NCBI GenBank assembly: GCA_963849305.1
Contig: CAWKGV010000008.1
Span: 248,001-312,000 of the forward strand
Source of the DNA: CAWKGV01 sp963849305
GTDB taxonomy: Bacteria > Pseudomonadota > Alphaproteobacteria > Acetobacterales > Acetobacteraceae
Direction of reading: 5' to 3'
DNA length: 64,000 bases
The first letter of the stretch is position 1. The number at the start of each line of letters is the position of its first letter. Shown piece by piece: positions 1 through 9,858 of the stretch. Both the position numbers and the translations under genes were made by a program. The notes beneath the pieces are model-generated. The model was not told where the DNA came from, did no database searches, and was given only the letters and a program-made list of their open reading frames with translations.

Positions 1-207
1 TTGCGCGGCATCCGCCAGCCCTTTCTGACTTCGGAGCAGGATTTCGGCGTCGTCGTCGTGCACGGGCATGGCGTCGTACCAGCCCCGGTCGTGCGGCCTA
101 ACCGGATCGCGCTCGACACCGGCGCCGGCCTCGGCGGCCGCTTGACGTGCGCGATATTGGAAGAAGACCGCATCGCTTTTCTCTCGCCCGACACGCGAGA
201 CACATAG
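1..207 (+). CDS. Serine/threonine protein phosphatase-like protein, C-terminal fragment (5' end outside window)
   Basis: The reading frame is open from the first base of the window and ends at TAG 205-207. The visible 68 residues carry VVVVHGHG, then RPNRIALDTGAG, then a short strand-rich tail. This is the C-terminal signature of bacterial calcineurin-like phosphatases of the PrpA/serine-threonine phosphatase type: a metal-binding HGH followed by the N-x-I-x-[LI]-DTGA segment. Family members normally carry HGHTP here; the fragment has HGHG, a small deviation. The catalytic N-terminal half lies outside the window, so activity cannot be judged. The stop codon is 10 bases before the ATG of the next gene and overlaps its Shine-Dalgarno (TAGGAG), so the two are probably co-transcribed. 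Confidence 0.7.
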   Translation: MRGIRQPFLTSEQDFGVVVVHGHGVVPAPVVRPNRIALDTGAGLGGRLTCAILEEDRIAFLSPDTRDT

Positions 208-217
208 GAGCACCCGC

Positions 218-1405
218 ATGAGCGCAGGATCGCTAACCCTCGTTCAACCCGAGGAGGTCGGATTCTCCGCCCCCGGCCTGGCGCGACTGTCGGAGGCGCT
301 GAAAAGCCGGATCGAGCGCGGCCACATTCCAGGCGCCGTTGCTTTGATCGGACGGTACGGCCGGCTCGCCTATCACGAGGCATTCGGCGTCCGCGACCCG
401 GAGGCGGCCGATCCGATGCACCCCGACGCGATCTTCCGCATCTATTCGATGACCAAGGCAATCGTATCCGTTGCGATCATGATGCTTTTTGAGGAGGGCC
501 ACCTCCTGCTCGGCGAGCCGGTCTCTCGCTACATTCCCGAATTCGACGCGCAGGACGTGCTGATCGAGCGAAACGGACTCGCTGAGCGCGTCGCAGCCAC
601 GCGTGCCGCTACGGTCCAGGATCTGCTCCGCCACACCTCCGGCCTGACGTACGAATTCCGCGGCACCGGGCCTGTGCATCGCGCCTACATGGACGCGAAG
701 ATCTATCGGCGCGGCCAGACCAACGCCGAACAGGCGGCGATGCTGGGCAAGCTGCCGCTGCTGCACCACCCCGGAACGCGCTGGGAGTATAGCCGCTCCA
801 CCGACGTTCTCGGGCGGCTGGTGGAGGTCATCTCGGGCGAGAGCCTGGGGGCATTCCTGGAACACCGTATTCTCGTCCCGCTCGGAATGGCGGACAGCGG
901 CTTTCATGTGGCCGCCGCCAAGCACCCGCGTTTGGCGGGCGGCTTCGCCAAAGACCCGGAAACAGAGGCCGACGTGCAGCTTCTGGAGGTACGGGAGAAG
1001 CCGAGCTTCGAGTCAGGCGGCGGCGGCATGGTCGCCACGGCGGTCGATTACGCGTGCTTCCTGCAAATGCTGCTCGAAGGAGGGACGCTGAACGGCCACC
1101 GGCTGCTTGGCCGCAAGACAATCGAGCTGATGACCTCGGACCACCTGGGCGGCATTCCGGGGGACGCCGATCTGCTGCCCCCGGGCCACGGCTTCGGGCT
1201 TGGCTTCGCCGTTCGGCTCACGCCTGGCCTGGCGCCGTTCCCCGGTTCGGTCGGCACCTTCTTCTGGGGCGGTGCCGCGGGGACGACATTCTGGGTGGAC
1301 CCAGTCGAGCGGCTGATTGCGGTTCTGATGATCCAGGCGCCGGGCCAGCGCGAGCACTACCGGGTGCTGTTCCGCGATCTAGTATATGCGGCGATTGCGG
1401 ATTAG
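218..1405 (+). CDS. Serine hydrolase, beta-lactamase class C/esterase (EstB-like) family
   Basis: A 395-residue protein with the penicillin-binding/beta-lactamase fold. The nucleophile motif SMTK is at residues 77-80 (S77, K80) and the second conserved Tyr is Y191 in WEYSRSTDVLGR. The late motif FWGGAAGTTFWVDP replaces the KTG box, as is usual for carboxylesterases and transpeptidase-like enzymes of this family. There is no signal peptide, so the enzyme is probably cytoplasmic and more likely an esterase than a resistance beta-lactamase. The ATG is preceded by AGGAG. It follows the phosphatase fragment by 10 bases and converges on the RND permease gene, which it overlaps by 4 bases. The physiological substrate is unknown. 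Confidence 0.85.
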   Translation: MSAGSLTLVQPEEVGFSAPGLARLSEALKSRIERGHIPGAVALIGRYGRLAYHEAFGVRDPEAADPMHPDAIFRIYSMTKAIVSVAIMMLFEEGHLLLGEPVSRYIPEFDAQDVLIERNGLAERVAATRAATVQDLLRHTSGLTYEFRGTGPVHRAYMDAKIYRRGQTNAEQAAMLGKLPLLHHPGTRWEYSRSTDVLGRLVEVISGESLGAFLEHRILVPLGMADSGFHVAAAKHPRLAGGFAKDPETEADVQLLEVREKPSFESGGGGMVATAVDYACFLQMLLEGGTLNGHRLLGRKTIELMTSDHLGGIPGDADLLPPGHGFGLGFAVRLTPGLAPFPGSVGTFFWGGAAGTTFWVDPVERLIAVLMIQAPGQREHYRVLFRDLVYAAIAD

Positions 1406-4400
1406 CTAGTTCCGCCGGGACCGCTCTCATGCGCCGGCACCGATGAGTGCCCCTTAACCCGAGCGGTCAAACCGATCACCACCGGCATTGCCAACAGCAA
1501 CAGTGGAAACGCCACCAGCATCCCGGCGATGATCGCGATCGCCAAGGGCTGCTGCATTTGGGCACCTCGGTTGTAGGCGATCGCCAGCGGAAACAGCGTG
1601 ACGATCGCCGCGATGGTGGACATGGCGATCGGTCGGAACCGGTTGAGGCTCGCCTCCTCCAGCGCCGCCCGCGTCGGCACCTCGCGGGCAAGCTCGACAT
1701 ACTCCGAGACCATGAAAATCGCCATCTCGGCGGTGATGCCGATGATCATGGTCATCCCCATGATCGCCGTGATGTTGAGCGCCACGCCGGTCAGCCAGAG
1801 CCCGATGAACACCCCGAGTGTCGAAAGCAGCGCGGTGACGATCACGATGACCGCGAGCCAGAAGCTTTCATACAGGAACAGCAACAGAACCAGCTCGACG
1901 ATCATCGCGGCGATGAACACCTCGGCCAGCCCCCGGAAGGCGATCTGCTGCTGGCGGTAGAGCCCGCCCAGGTAATACGTCACGCCGGGACTCAGCAAGC
2001 CGTTCTGATCCAGCACCTTGCGCACATCCGCTATCGCCGCGCCGATCCCCCGCCCCTCGATCCGACCCGTGACGGCGACCATCGGCCGCAGGTTCTCGCG
2101 CGTCAGCTCCGGCTGGCCGGAGACCCAGGTCAGCGTGGCGATCCGCCCGAGCGGGAACAGGTGCCCGTCCGGCGCGCGGATCGGCAAATCCGCGAGTTGC
2201 TCCTCGCGAGTGCGCAGCGCCGGCGGCACCATCACCCGCACGCCAATCTCCTTGTTGCTCTCCGGTAGCCGCGTCACGACGCTGCCGGCGAGGTAGGTGT
2301 GGATCGCGGACGTCACCACGCCGGCATCCACCCCCTCGGCGGCGGCCTTGATCGGATCGACCTGGATGTTCAGTGAGTCCCCGGCGATCACCACGCCGTC
2401 CCGCACCTCGATCACGCCCGGCACTTTGCTGATCGCGGCCGCGACTTTCTTGGCCTGCGGGATCAGCACGCTGGTATCCGGCGCATAGAGCTGGATCTCG
2501 ATCGGTTGCGGCACTGCCGTCAGGTCGCCGATTAGATCCTCGATCAACTGCGACAGCTCGATCTGGACGCCGGGAACCTCGCTGTGAATCCGCGCCAGCA
2601 CCTCCGCCATCACATCGGTGATCGGCGGCCGATTGCTGGTTTTCAACAGCACGAAGAAATCGCCGGAGTTCGCCTCGGCGAGCGTGCCGCCAAGCGCCAG
2701 CCCGGTGCGCCGTGAAAAAGTCTGCACCGCCGGAATGGATTTCAGGATCGCCTCCACCTGGCGCAGCTCGCGGTCGGTCTCCGCGAGCGAGGAACCCGGC
2801 TGAGTGTGGTAATCGAGCACAAACCCGCCTTCGTCCATCTGCGGCATGAAGCCGGTCTGGACGTTGGTGTAAGCGAGATATCCGACCAGCAGCAGCGGCA
2901 CGATGCCGAAGGCCAGCAGCCAAGGCGCCCGGAACAACCGCTCCAGCAGCCACCGATGGCTTCGCCCGATCCGCCCCTCGCGGCCGATCCCCGGATCGTG
3001 CCAGCGTTTGAAGTTGACCATCAGCCGTGCCAGCACCGGCACCGCGAGCACCGTCAGCAGCCAGGAGATCAGCAGCGCCGCCGCCATCGTCACCGACAGG
3101 GCCTTGGCGAACGCGCCGGTCACGCCGGAGAGGAAACTCAGCGGCACGAACACGATAATGGTCGCGAGACTGGAGCCGGATTGCGGCGAGAGAAACTCGC
3201 GTGCCGCCGGCAGGACCGCCGCCCTGCCCCGCGGCCTTGGCCCCTCGCCCAGCGCCAAGTCCGGCGCGCCGGCGCGACGGGCGATGTGCTCGATCATCAC
3301 GATCGCATCGTCGATCAGCAGGGCAACCGCGGCGGCGATCCCGCCCAGGGTCATGATGTTGAAGCTCAGCCCCATGACGGACAGCACCAGCACGGTGATC
3401 AGCAACGTGACCGGCACGACGATGATGGCGACCAGCGTGACCCGGAAGCTGCGCAGGAACAGCAGCATCACCAGCCCAGACAGCACCAGGCCGATCACCA
3501 CCGCGTCACGTACGCTACCTTCCGAATTCGGTCACCAGCCGGCTTTGGTCGTACCACCGGGCGACCTTCACGCCGGGCGGCATCTGAAAGTCGGCGAGCA
3601 TCTGGCGGACCTGCTTGGCGATCTGCACGACGTTGCCGCTCGGCTGCTCATAGACGTTCAGCAACACCGCCGGCTTGCCGTCCTCGGTCACGACGGTCCA
3701 GTGCGGCACGGTGCCCATGCTCACCTCGGCCACGTCGCCGACCCGGACGGCCCCTTGCGGCGTGGCCCGCACCACCACGTTGCGCACCTGATCCAGCCGA
3801 TGCAGCACGTCGGTGCTGACCACCAGATAGAGCTTGTGATGGTCCGCGAGGTGGCCGACCACTTGCAGGATGTTGGACTTGGCCAGCGTCGCGGTCAGGT
3901 CCGCCACGGTCACACCCGCCGCCTCCAGCCGGTGCGGTTCGATCAACACATGGACCTCCGCGTCCGCCCCGCCTTGGACGCCGACACGCGCGACTCCCGG
4001 AATGGAAGAGAGCAGCGGCAGCAGCTGGTAGGTCGCGATATCGCGCAGCGCCGATTGCGGCAAGCTGTCTGAGGTGATGCCATAGGCGATGATCGGATAA
4101 ACCGTCGTGTCCATCCGCCGCACTGTGTAGCTGGTGTTCGCCGGCAGCGAGGGCAGCACCTGCGCGATCGCCGAATCGACCTCTTGGGTGGTCTGAATCA
4201 TGTCGCGTCCCCAGCCGAAATCGGCGGTCACCTCGGCGGAGCCTCGGCTGGTGATGGAACGCACACGTTGCAACCCAGGAACCGAATGAATGGCCTCGGC
4301 GATCGGGCGCGAGACCAACAGCAACATCTGGTCCGCCGGTCGGTCACCGGCGTTCAGCGAGATCTTGACGCGCGGGAAGGTGGTGCGAGGGAACAGTGTC

Positions 4401-4501
4401 ACCGGCAGCGTCATCGCGGCCACCACACCGGCGACCGCTAGAGCCACCGCGACCGTGAGGATGGTGCGGATGTGCCGCTCGACCCACGGGACGAAACTCA
4501 C
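1402..4501 (-). pseudogene. RND-family efflux permease, broken by a single-base frameshift
   Basis: Read through the break, this would be a protein of about 1030 residues, the normal size of an RND inner-membrane pump. The upstream part begins at GTG 4501 (GTGA overlap with the stop of the HlyD-like gene) with the first membrane helix and the periplasmic porter domain. It reads to a TAG at about 3515 just after WYDQSRLVTE. The downstream frame resumes at once with GSVRDAVVIG and continues through helices 2-12 to TGA at 1402. Family members read through here without interruption, so one base has been gained or lost near 3512-3526. Upstream partners are a TolC-like and a HlyD-like protein. Whether the pump is dead or the base is a sequencing error cannot be told here. 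Substrate class (metal or drug) is not determined. Confidence 0.85.
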
Positions 4502-5544
4502 GAGGCGCTGCCTGATGCTTGGCTCGGGTTCTGGCGCACCGCCTCGCCGTCGGTGAGCTGGTAATTGCCTTGCGTGACCAGCGGGAGCTTGGGGTCGATC
4601 GGTCCATCGACGACCGTGGTTTCGCCGAACGTCCCAGCGATGCGCACATTTACCCGGTGCGCCTTGCTCCCCGCGACCTGGAAGACATAGTCGCCCTTGC
4701 TGTCGGTCAGCACGGCATCGCGCGGCAGCGGCCAACCCCGGAACTGCCCGACCACGATCTCCGCCTTGAAGCCGGCATTGGGCAATACCGCGCCCGGCGC
4801 AACGCCGATCATGACCCCGATCTGGCGTGTCTTCGGGTCCACCATCGCGTCAACCTGCTGAACCGTTCCGTCGATGGTGCCCTCCTCGCTTTGCAGCGGC
4901 TCCAGCTTCGCAGGCTGGCCCACGCGCAGCTTGGCGCGCTGCGCCGGTTCCACACCGACGCTGACCACCACGCCCTTGGTTTGGGCCAGCGTGAGCAAGG
5001 GTGCGCCCGCCGCGATCCGCTCACCCGGTTTGACGAACACCACGGTCACGATGCCGTCGAACGGCGCCGTCAGGGTCTGGACCGTGTTGCCGCCGCCTTC
5101 CCGCCGCTGGGCTGCCAGAGCGGCCTCGGCATCCGCCACCGCCTTGTCCGCCTGCGCGAGTTGGCTGCGCGTCGCCAATTGCTGCGACAAGAGCTGAACC
5201 GTATGCGTCTGTTCCTTCTGTGCGAGCCCCAGCGCCGCAACGGCCTGATCGTACGCCTGCACCGAGGCGGGCGAGGCACCGAAGGTCAGCAGTTTGTCTC
5301 CTGCGCGCACCGGCACGCCGGCCTCGGCTGACAAGTCCTGCACTCGGCCGGCACGCGGCAGGCTCAAGGTGGTCGTTGTGCCCGGGCCGGGCGTCGCGGT
5401 GCCGTAGGCGGTAACGGTTTCAGGAACGGAGCCGCGGTGCGGCATGATCGTGCTGACCAGCACGCTCGCGGTCTCGGCCGGCTGCGCATAGGCGCGCGGC
5501 GCGAGGACGACGAGTAGCAGCGCGAGAATTGTCAGCAGCCTCAC
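4498..5544 (-). CDS. Efflux RND periplasmic adaptor subunit (HlyD/MFP family)
   Basis: A 348-residue membrane fusion protein. Residues 1-20 form a signal peptide (hydrophobic LLTILALLLVVLA, cleavage after AYA). Then come a lipoyl-like half, a helical hairpin rich in Ala/Gln/Glu (about 85-145), the second lipoyl half (DGIVTVVFVKPGERI) and a beta-barrel/membrane-proximal region. It would bridge the inner-membrane RND pump and the outer-membrane channel. The gene sits between them, overlapping the upstream TolC-like gene by 4 bases (ATGA) and the downstream permease GTG by 3, which indicates translational coupling in one operon. The protein itself is intact even though the permease is frameshifted. 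Confidence 0.9.
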   Translation of the reverse strand: MRLLTILALLLVVLAPRAYAQPAETASVLVSTIMPHRGSVPETVTAYGTATPGPGTTTTLSLPRAGRVQDLSAEAGVPVRAGDKLLTFGASPASVQAYDQAVAALGLAQKEQTHTVQLLSQQLATRSQLAQADKAVADAEAALAAQRREGGGNTVQTLTAPFDGIVTVVFVKPGERIAAGAPLLTLAQTKGVVVSVGVEPAQRAKLRVGQPAKLEPLQSEEGTIDGTVQQVDAMVDPKTRQIGVMIGVAPGAVLPNAGFKAEIVVGQFRGWPLPRDAVLTDSKGDYVFQVAGSKAHRVNVRIAGTFGETTVVDGPIDPKLPLVTQGNYQLTDGEAVRQNPSQASGSAS

Positions 5545-6905
5545 GACGTCGGCGCCTGCCCAGGGAGCGGCAATGCGACCATCGGCATCCCCGCACCGAC
5601 CAGCGTCGCCGTCGCCACTTGCAGGTCGAGCAAGGCCTGTTCGAGCGAGACCAGTTCCTGCTGCTTGTCGATGCGGGTGGTCACCAAATCGACATACGAG
5701 CGTTCGTCCAGATTGCCCGCCTGAAAGGCCGCCGACGCTTCGCGCGCGACCCGCTCCGCTTCCTCGAGCTGGTCGCGCACGCTCCTGATTTCCCGTCGCA
5801 GCAGCGCGATGTCGGCCAGCGATGCCTGGACCTGGCCCTCCGCCGTCGCCAGCCGCGCGGAGAACTCGTTGCGCAGCAACGCCCGCGTCGCGCGCTCAAT
5901 CGCGATGGAGCCTTGGTTGCGGTTGAAGATCGGCAAATCCATCGTGACCTGCGGCCCGAGGGTGCGGACGTCGCTCACGTCGCGGGCGCCGGTGAGGCCG
6001 ATCAGCAGCGCCGGGAACTGGCCGAGGATCGCCGCCCGCACCTTTGCCTCCTGCGCGCGATAGCCGAGCTGCAACGCGACGAGGTCCGGCCGCCGGTCGG
6101 CCAAGGTCGGCAGCATCCGCTCGATCGCGGCGGTGTCGAGCGACGGCAGCTCTACTTTCTCCGCCAGCGGCAGCGTCAGGTCCGGCGTCAGTCCGAGCAG
6201 CGTGTTGAGATTATGCCGGCGCGTCTGTTGTTGCTGTTCCAGGGTCACGAGCTGCCTGCGCACCGCATCGAGCGCGACCAGATCGGGCGAGACCGCAGTC
6301 AGGACGGCATTGCCCTGCGCGAGCGCCCGCCGCGCTCGCGCGTAGCGTTCCGCCAAGAGGTCACGGCCCTTCATCAGCAGCCGCCGCAGCCGCTCGCCTT
6401 CGATAAGGTCGATCGTGAGCAGCCGCGCCTTGCCGATCACCTGCCATTCCTGCCAGAGCAGGTCCGCATCGACCTGTCGTCCGCTCGCCCGCGCGCTCTC
6501 CCGGCGTGCCGAGAACGTGACCAATGCCCTGACATCCTCCGCGAGTCCTGCGCTCCAGGCAGTGATGATGCCCGGACCAGCTAGGACTGGCGTGTAGTTG
6601 CCGCTGAACGACGGATTCGGCAGGATGCCCGCTGCCAGCACCTGCGCCTCGGCAACGCCAAGCTTGGCGCGGGCTGCCCGCAAGTCGGGGTTATTTTCCA
6701 CCGCGAGATACGCGACCTCCTGCATCGGCATGGGCGTGCGCAGCGCGATGCCCCGATGACGAAGCTGCTTGAGCGAGTGGGCGAGCGGCGGCGCGGTATC
6801 GAGCGGCAGGGCGTGATAACTGGCGCATCCGGCGAGCGGCGCGAGCGCGCAAACGGAGCGTATCGCTCGCCGCCATGCGCATCGTCCGACCGTTGTCCGC
6901 GCCAT
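5541..6905 (-). CDS. TolC-family outer-membrane efflux lipoprotein
   Basis: A 454-residue outer-membrane factor and first gene of the efflux operon. The N-terminus has a lipoprotein signal with lipobox LAGC, so C27 is the probable lipidated cysteine. Two Gln/Ala/Arg-rich coiled-coil repeats of the TolC type follow, for example ENNPDLRAARAKLGVAEAQ and the second-repeat segment DLVALQLGYRAQEAKVRAA. It should form the trimeric channel through which the RND pump expels substrate. The gene is divergent from the response regulator at 7021 with about 115 bases between them, a layout typical of a two-component system controlling an adjacent efflux operon. Confidence 0.9.
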   Translation of the reverse strand: MARTTVGRCAWRRAIRSVCALAPLAGCASYHALPLDTAPPLAHSLKQLRHRGIALRTPMPMQEVAYLAVENNPDLRAARAKLGVAEAQVLAAGILPNPSFSGNYTPVLAGPGIITAWSAGLAEDVRALVTFSARRESARASGRQVDADLLWQEWQVIGKARLLTIDLIEGERLRRLLMKGRDLLAERYARARRALAQGNAVLTAVSPDLVALDAVRRQLVTLEQQQQTRRHNLNTLLGLTPDLTLPLAEKVELPSLDTAAIERMLPTLADRRPDLVALQLGYRAQEAKVRAAILGQFPALLIGLTGARDVSDVRTLGPQVTMDLPIFNRNQGSIAIERATRALLRNEFSARLATAEGQVQASLADIALLRREIRSVRDQLEEAERVAREASAAFQAGNLDERSYVDLVTTRIDKQQELVSLEQALLDLQVATATLVGAGMPMVALPLPGQAPTS

Positions 6906-7020
6906 GCGCGCTCTCTGTCACTGCCAGCCTTGTCAGGCGATTGGGCCAACATTCGCCATCGGTAACTTGACCGGCTCGCCGATAAGCGTTTGGCCGTGCG
7001 GGCGGATTGGAGACAATGGC

Positions 7021-7698
7021 TTGAACATCCTGCTGGTCGAGGATGACGCGGAAACCGCCGACTACCTCGTGCAAGGGCTGAGCGATGAGGGCCACGCCGT
7101 GAGCGTGGCCGCGAACGGCCGCGATGGCCTGTTCCGCGCGACCGGACAGGACTGGGATTTGCTGATCGTCGATCGCATGTTGCCAGGTCTCGATGGGCTG
7201 GCACTGGTGCGGACGTTGCGCGTCGGCGGGATCGAGACCCCGGTGCTGTTCCTCACCACGATGGGCGGCGTCGGCGACCGCGTGACCGGGCTCCGGGCGG
7301 GCGGCGATGACTACATCGTGAAGCCCTTCGCCCTGGCGGAGCTAGCGGCGCGGGTCGAAGCCCTCGGCCGCCGGCCGCATCACACTCCGGCCGAGACCGT
7401 GCTGCGGGTCGCGGATCTGGAGATGGATCTGCTGGCCCGCACGGTCCGGCGTGCCGGTCGGCCGATCGAGTTGCAGCGGCGCGAGTTCCAGTTGCTGGAG
7501 TATTTGATGCGTCACGCTGGCCAAGTGGTCACGCGCACGATGCTGCTGGAGCACGTCTGGGACTTCCATTTCGATCCACGCACCAACGTCGTCGAGAGCC
7601 ACGTCAGCCGACTTCGCGGCAAGCTCGACCAGGGCGGCGCCCCCGAGCTAATCCACACGGTTCGCGGGGCCGGGTATTGCATTCGTGCGCCCGACTAG
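7021..7698 (+). CDS. OmpR/PhoB-family response regulator
   Basis: A 225-residue two-domain regulator. The receiver domain has the acidic pair in LLVEDD, the phosphoacceptor D51 in LLIVDRMLPG, T79/T80 and K101 in DDYIVKPF. The C-terminal winged helix (about 125-222) has the recognition-helix region NVVESHVSRLRGKL. I choose TTG 7021 because the conserved receiver domain starts exactly there and GGAG lies 9 bases upstream. The upstream in-frame ATG at 6904 would add 39 residues unlike the family. The gene overlaps the kinase gene by 14 bases. It is divergent from the efflux operon, which it probably controls. Confidence 0.92.
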   Translation: MNILLVEDDAETADYLVQGLSDEGHAVSVAANGRDGLFRATGQDWDLLIVDRMLPGLDGLALVRTLRVGGIETPVLFLTTMGGVGDRVTGLRAGGDDYIVKPFALAELAARVEALGRRPHHTPAETVLRVADLEMDLLARTVRRAGRPIELQRREFQLLEYLMRHAGQVVTRTMLLEHVWDFHFDPRTNVVESHVSRLRGKLDQGGAPELIHTVRGAGYCIRAPD

Positions 7699-9139
7699 GC
7701 TCCTCCGCACATCGAGCTTTCGACTAACCCTGCTCTATGCCGCCCTGTTCGGCGCCTCGGTGCTAATCCTGTTCGGGGTGATGCTGTGGTCGGCCACCAG
7801 TTACGTCGTGAACCAGATCGACACCACCGTCGCGAACGAGATCGCGGAAGTACAAGCAGACGCGTCGGGACAAGGGCTCGCAGGTCTGCGGGCGGTCGTG
7901 ACTGCCCTCGCCGCTCAGGAGGGGCCGGGCGCTTACTACTTGCTGGAGGATGCGGCGGGCCAAAAGATCGCCGGCAATCTGCCGGCAATGGCACCGATAG
8001 TGGGTATCCGGCATTGGACGGCTGAAGACAATGGCAGCCGCGTGTCGCGTTCGTCCCGAAGCGTGCGCGGCCGGGGTGTTCGCACGGCAGGGGGCGGCTA
8101 TCTCTTCGTCGGGCTGGACAACTTCCAACTCAATGAGATGCGCGAGACGATCACGCGCTCCTTCCTTTGGGTGCTCGTGGCCACGATTGCCTTGGCGCTG
8201 GCCGGAGGGGTGGTGATGAGCCTCGGCCTATTGCGTCGGGTGGAGGCGGTCAGCCGTGCCAGCCGCGACATCGTCGCGGGCGATCTTAGCCGGCGCATCG
8301 AGGTGCGCGGCAGCAATGACGAGTTCGATCACCTCGCGGTCAGCCTGAACGCGATGCTCGACCGGATCGAGGCATTGATGGAGGGAGTGCGCCAGGTCTC
8401 AAGCGATATCGCGCACGATCTCCGTACCCCGCTTACCCGGCTGCGGCAGCGAATGGAGTTGGCGCGCCGGCGCGGCGGCACGCTGGCGGCTTTGGAGGAG
8501 GCGCTGGACGGCTCGATCCGCGAGGTCGACGGCATCCTCGACACGTTCGGGGCCTTGCTGCGCATCGCACAGATTGAAGCTGGCGCGGGTGCCTCCGAAT
8601 TCGACAGAGTGGATCTCACCAGTCTGCTGGAGGGCATGACCGAGGCGTATCAGGTCGTGGCAGAGGAACAAGGGCAGGGATTGTCGGCCGCGATCGCTCC
8701 CGGCCTCTGCGTCACCGGAGATCGGGATTTGCTGACACAGGCGATCTCGAATCTGATCGAGAACGCGATCCGTCATTGTCCGTCCGGTGCCACAATCCGT
8801 CTCGCTGCCAGCATGAACAGCGGACAGGTTGAGGTAAATATCTCCGACAACGGGCCTGGCATCCCGCAGGAGCTACGGGAAAAGGTATTCCAACGGTTCG
8901 TGCGCTTGGACCGAAGTCGCACCACGCCGGGAACCGGCCTCGGTCTCAGCCTGGTCGCGGCGATTGCCGGCCTGCATGACATCCGGATCGAGCTGGCCGA
9001 AAACCATCCGGGCCTCTTGGTGCGCCTGCGCTTTCCTGACCGTGAGCTGGGTAACGCCGAATTAAAGACGCGCAACATGGTCGGTAACTACGACCGCCCC
9101 ATTTTGGACGCGATGACAAGTCAAGGAGCTAAGAGATGA
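7685..9139 (+). CDS. Sensor histidine kinase (HAMP, HisKA, HATPase)
   Basis: A 484-residue membrane kinase. The first membrane helix is about residues 13-36, a periplasmic loop covers about 40-158, and the second helix is 160-182. A HAMP segment follows, then HisKA with the phosphorylated H244 in SSDIAHDLRTPLTRL. The ATPase domain has N360 (ISNLIENAIRH), DNGPGIP (388-394) and GTGLGLSL (417-424). It starts at GTG 7685 inside the end of the regulator gene. Its stop overlaps the ATG of the PepSY gene (ATGA). The HisKA sequence is of the type often paired with OmpR regulators controlling RND pumps; the signal is unknown. Confidence 0.92.
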   Translation: MRPTRLLRTSSFRLTLLYAALFGASVLILFGVMLWSATSYVVNQIDTTVANEIAEVQADASGQGLAGLRAVVTALAAQEGPGAYYLLEDAAGQKIAGNLPAMAPIVGIRHWTAEDNGSRVSRSSRSVRGRGVRTAGGGYLFVGLDNFQLNEMRETITRSFLWVLVATIALALAGGVVMSLGLLRRVEAVSRASRDIVAGDLSRRIEVRGSNDEFDHLAVSLNAMLDRIEALMEGVRQVSSDIAHDLRTPLTRLRQRMELARRRGGTLAALEEALDGSIREVDGILDTFGALLRIAQIEAGAGASEFDRVDLTSLLEGMTEAYQVVAEEQGQGLSAAIAPGLCVTGDRDLLTQAISNLIENAIRHCPSGATIRLAASMNSGQVEVNISDNGPGIPQELREKVFQRFVRLDRSRTTPGTGLGLSLVAAIAGLHDIRIELAENHPGLLVRLRFPDRELGNAELKTRNMVGNYDRPILDAMTSQGAKR

Positions 9140-9676
9140 GTAGCTACCAAACCCTCGCAGCGGCGCTCGTTCTGCCGCTGCTGTCGGGCGGCGGAGTTGC
9201 CCTCGCGGACCAGCTTCCGAACGCCAGCGCCATAAGCGCGTTCGAACATGCAAAACTTGTCGCTCCTCGCTGCGATTGAAGCGGTCCAGCAGCAGAGCGG
9301 CGGCAAGGCACTGGATGTTGCCTTCCAGGACAAGGCGGACACGCCCAGCTACGACGCAACGGTGTTCGCGAATGGCACAATGCGCAATCTCACCGTTAAT
9401 GCGACGACTGGAGCCATCATCCCAGGCCCGGAGGGCACAACGCCCGAAGCGAAGCCTGACCGGGAGGACACCGCCGAACTGGCCGCATCACGCAACACCA
9501 AGATCGACCTGACCCAAGCTATCACCGCCGCCGAGCGTAAGGGTGGCGGCACCGCCATCGACGCCGGGCTGGAACAGCAGCAAGGGCAGGTCGTGTATCA
9601 GATCCAGCTGGTCAAGAACGGCAAGCTTCAGCTTGTGTCCGTCAATCCGGTGAGTGGAGCGGTTACTGCCGGATAG
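9136..9676 (+). pseudogene. PepSY-domain secreted protein, frameshifted between signal peptide and domain
   Basis: ATG 9136 overlaps the kinase stop (ATGA) and encodes a clear signal peptide (LAAALVLPLLSGGGVALA) and a few mature residues. This frame hits TGA at about 9277. From about 9256 the next frame carries two PepSY repeats: AIEAVQQQSGGKALDVAF, then AITAAERKGGGTAIDAGL, each followed by a strand ending near the VSGAV/TTGAI turn. Removing one T in the CTTGTCGCT stretch near 9256 joins the frames as EHAKLSLLAAIEAV, so a single-base insertion is the simplest reading. PepSY proteins are commonly encoded beside two-component kinases and modulate periplasmic signalling or proteolysis. If the frameshift is real, the PepSY part lacks an export signal. 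Confidence 0.75.
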
Positions 9677-9858
9677 GCTGCATCCGTTGAACGAAGTTCG
9701 GCGCGCGCCTTCCCGTTGCGGGAGCGGCGAGGCGCGGCGCCGCTTCAGTGCTCGCCCGTTGAGCGTCGCGTGCATCGAGGTGCTTCCTCACTCCCTGGCC
9801 ACCGCAGATAGCAAGCGTCAGCGGGAACCCGGGCGATGCTGCCGCGTTCCCGCCCCCG

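Noticed and set aside
218..1405. Antibiotic-resistance beta-lactamase
   Set aside because: No signal peptide and no KTG box; the late WGGAAGT motif fits esterase-like members.
3505..3530. Programmed ribosomal frameshift in the RND permease
   Set aside because: No slippery heptamer or downstream structure is evident, and the family has no such mechanism; mutation or sequence error is simpler.
2806..4072. Long plus-strand frames across the RND permease
   Set aside because: Antisense shadows with Arg/Gln/Asp-rich low-complexity translations; the minus strand carries RND motifs throughout.
9677..9858. Small gene or terminator in the gap after the PepSY gene
   Set aside because: Only weak 4-bp hairpins and no frame with a ribosome site; nothing supported.
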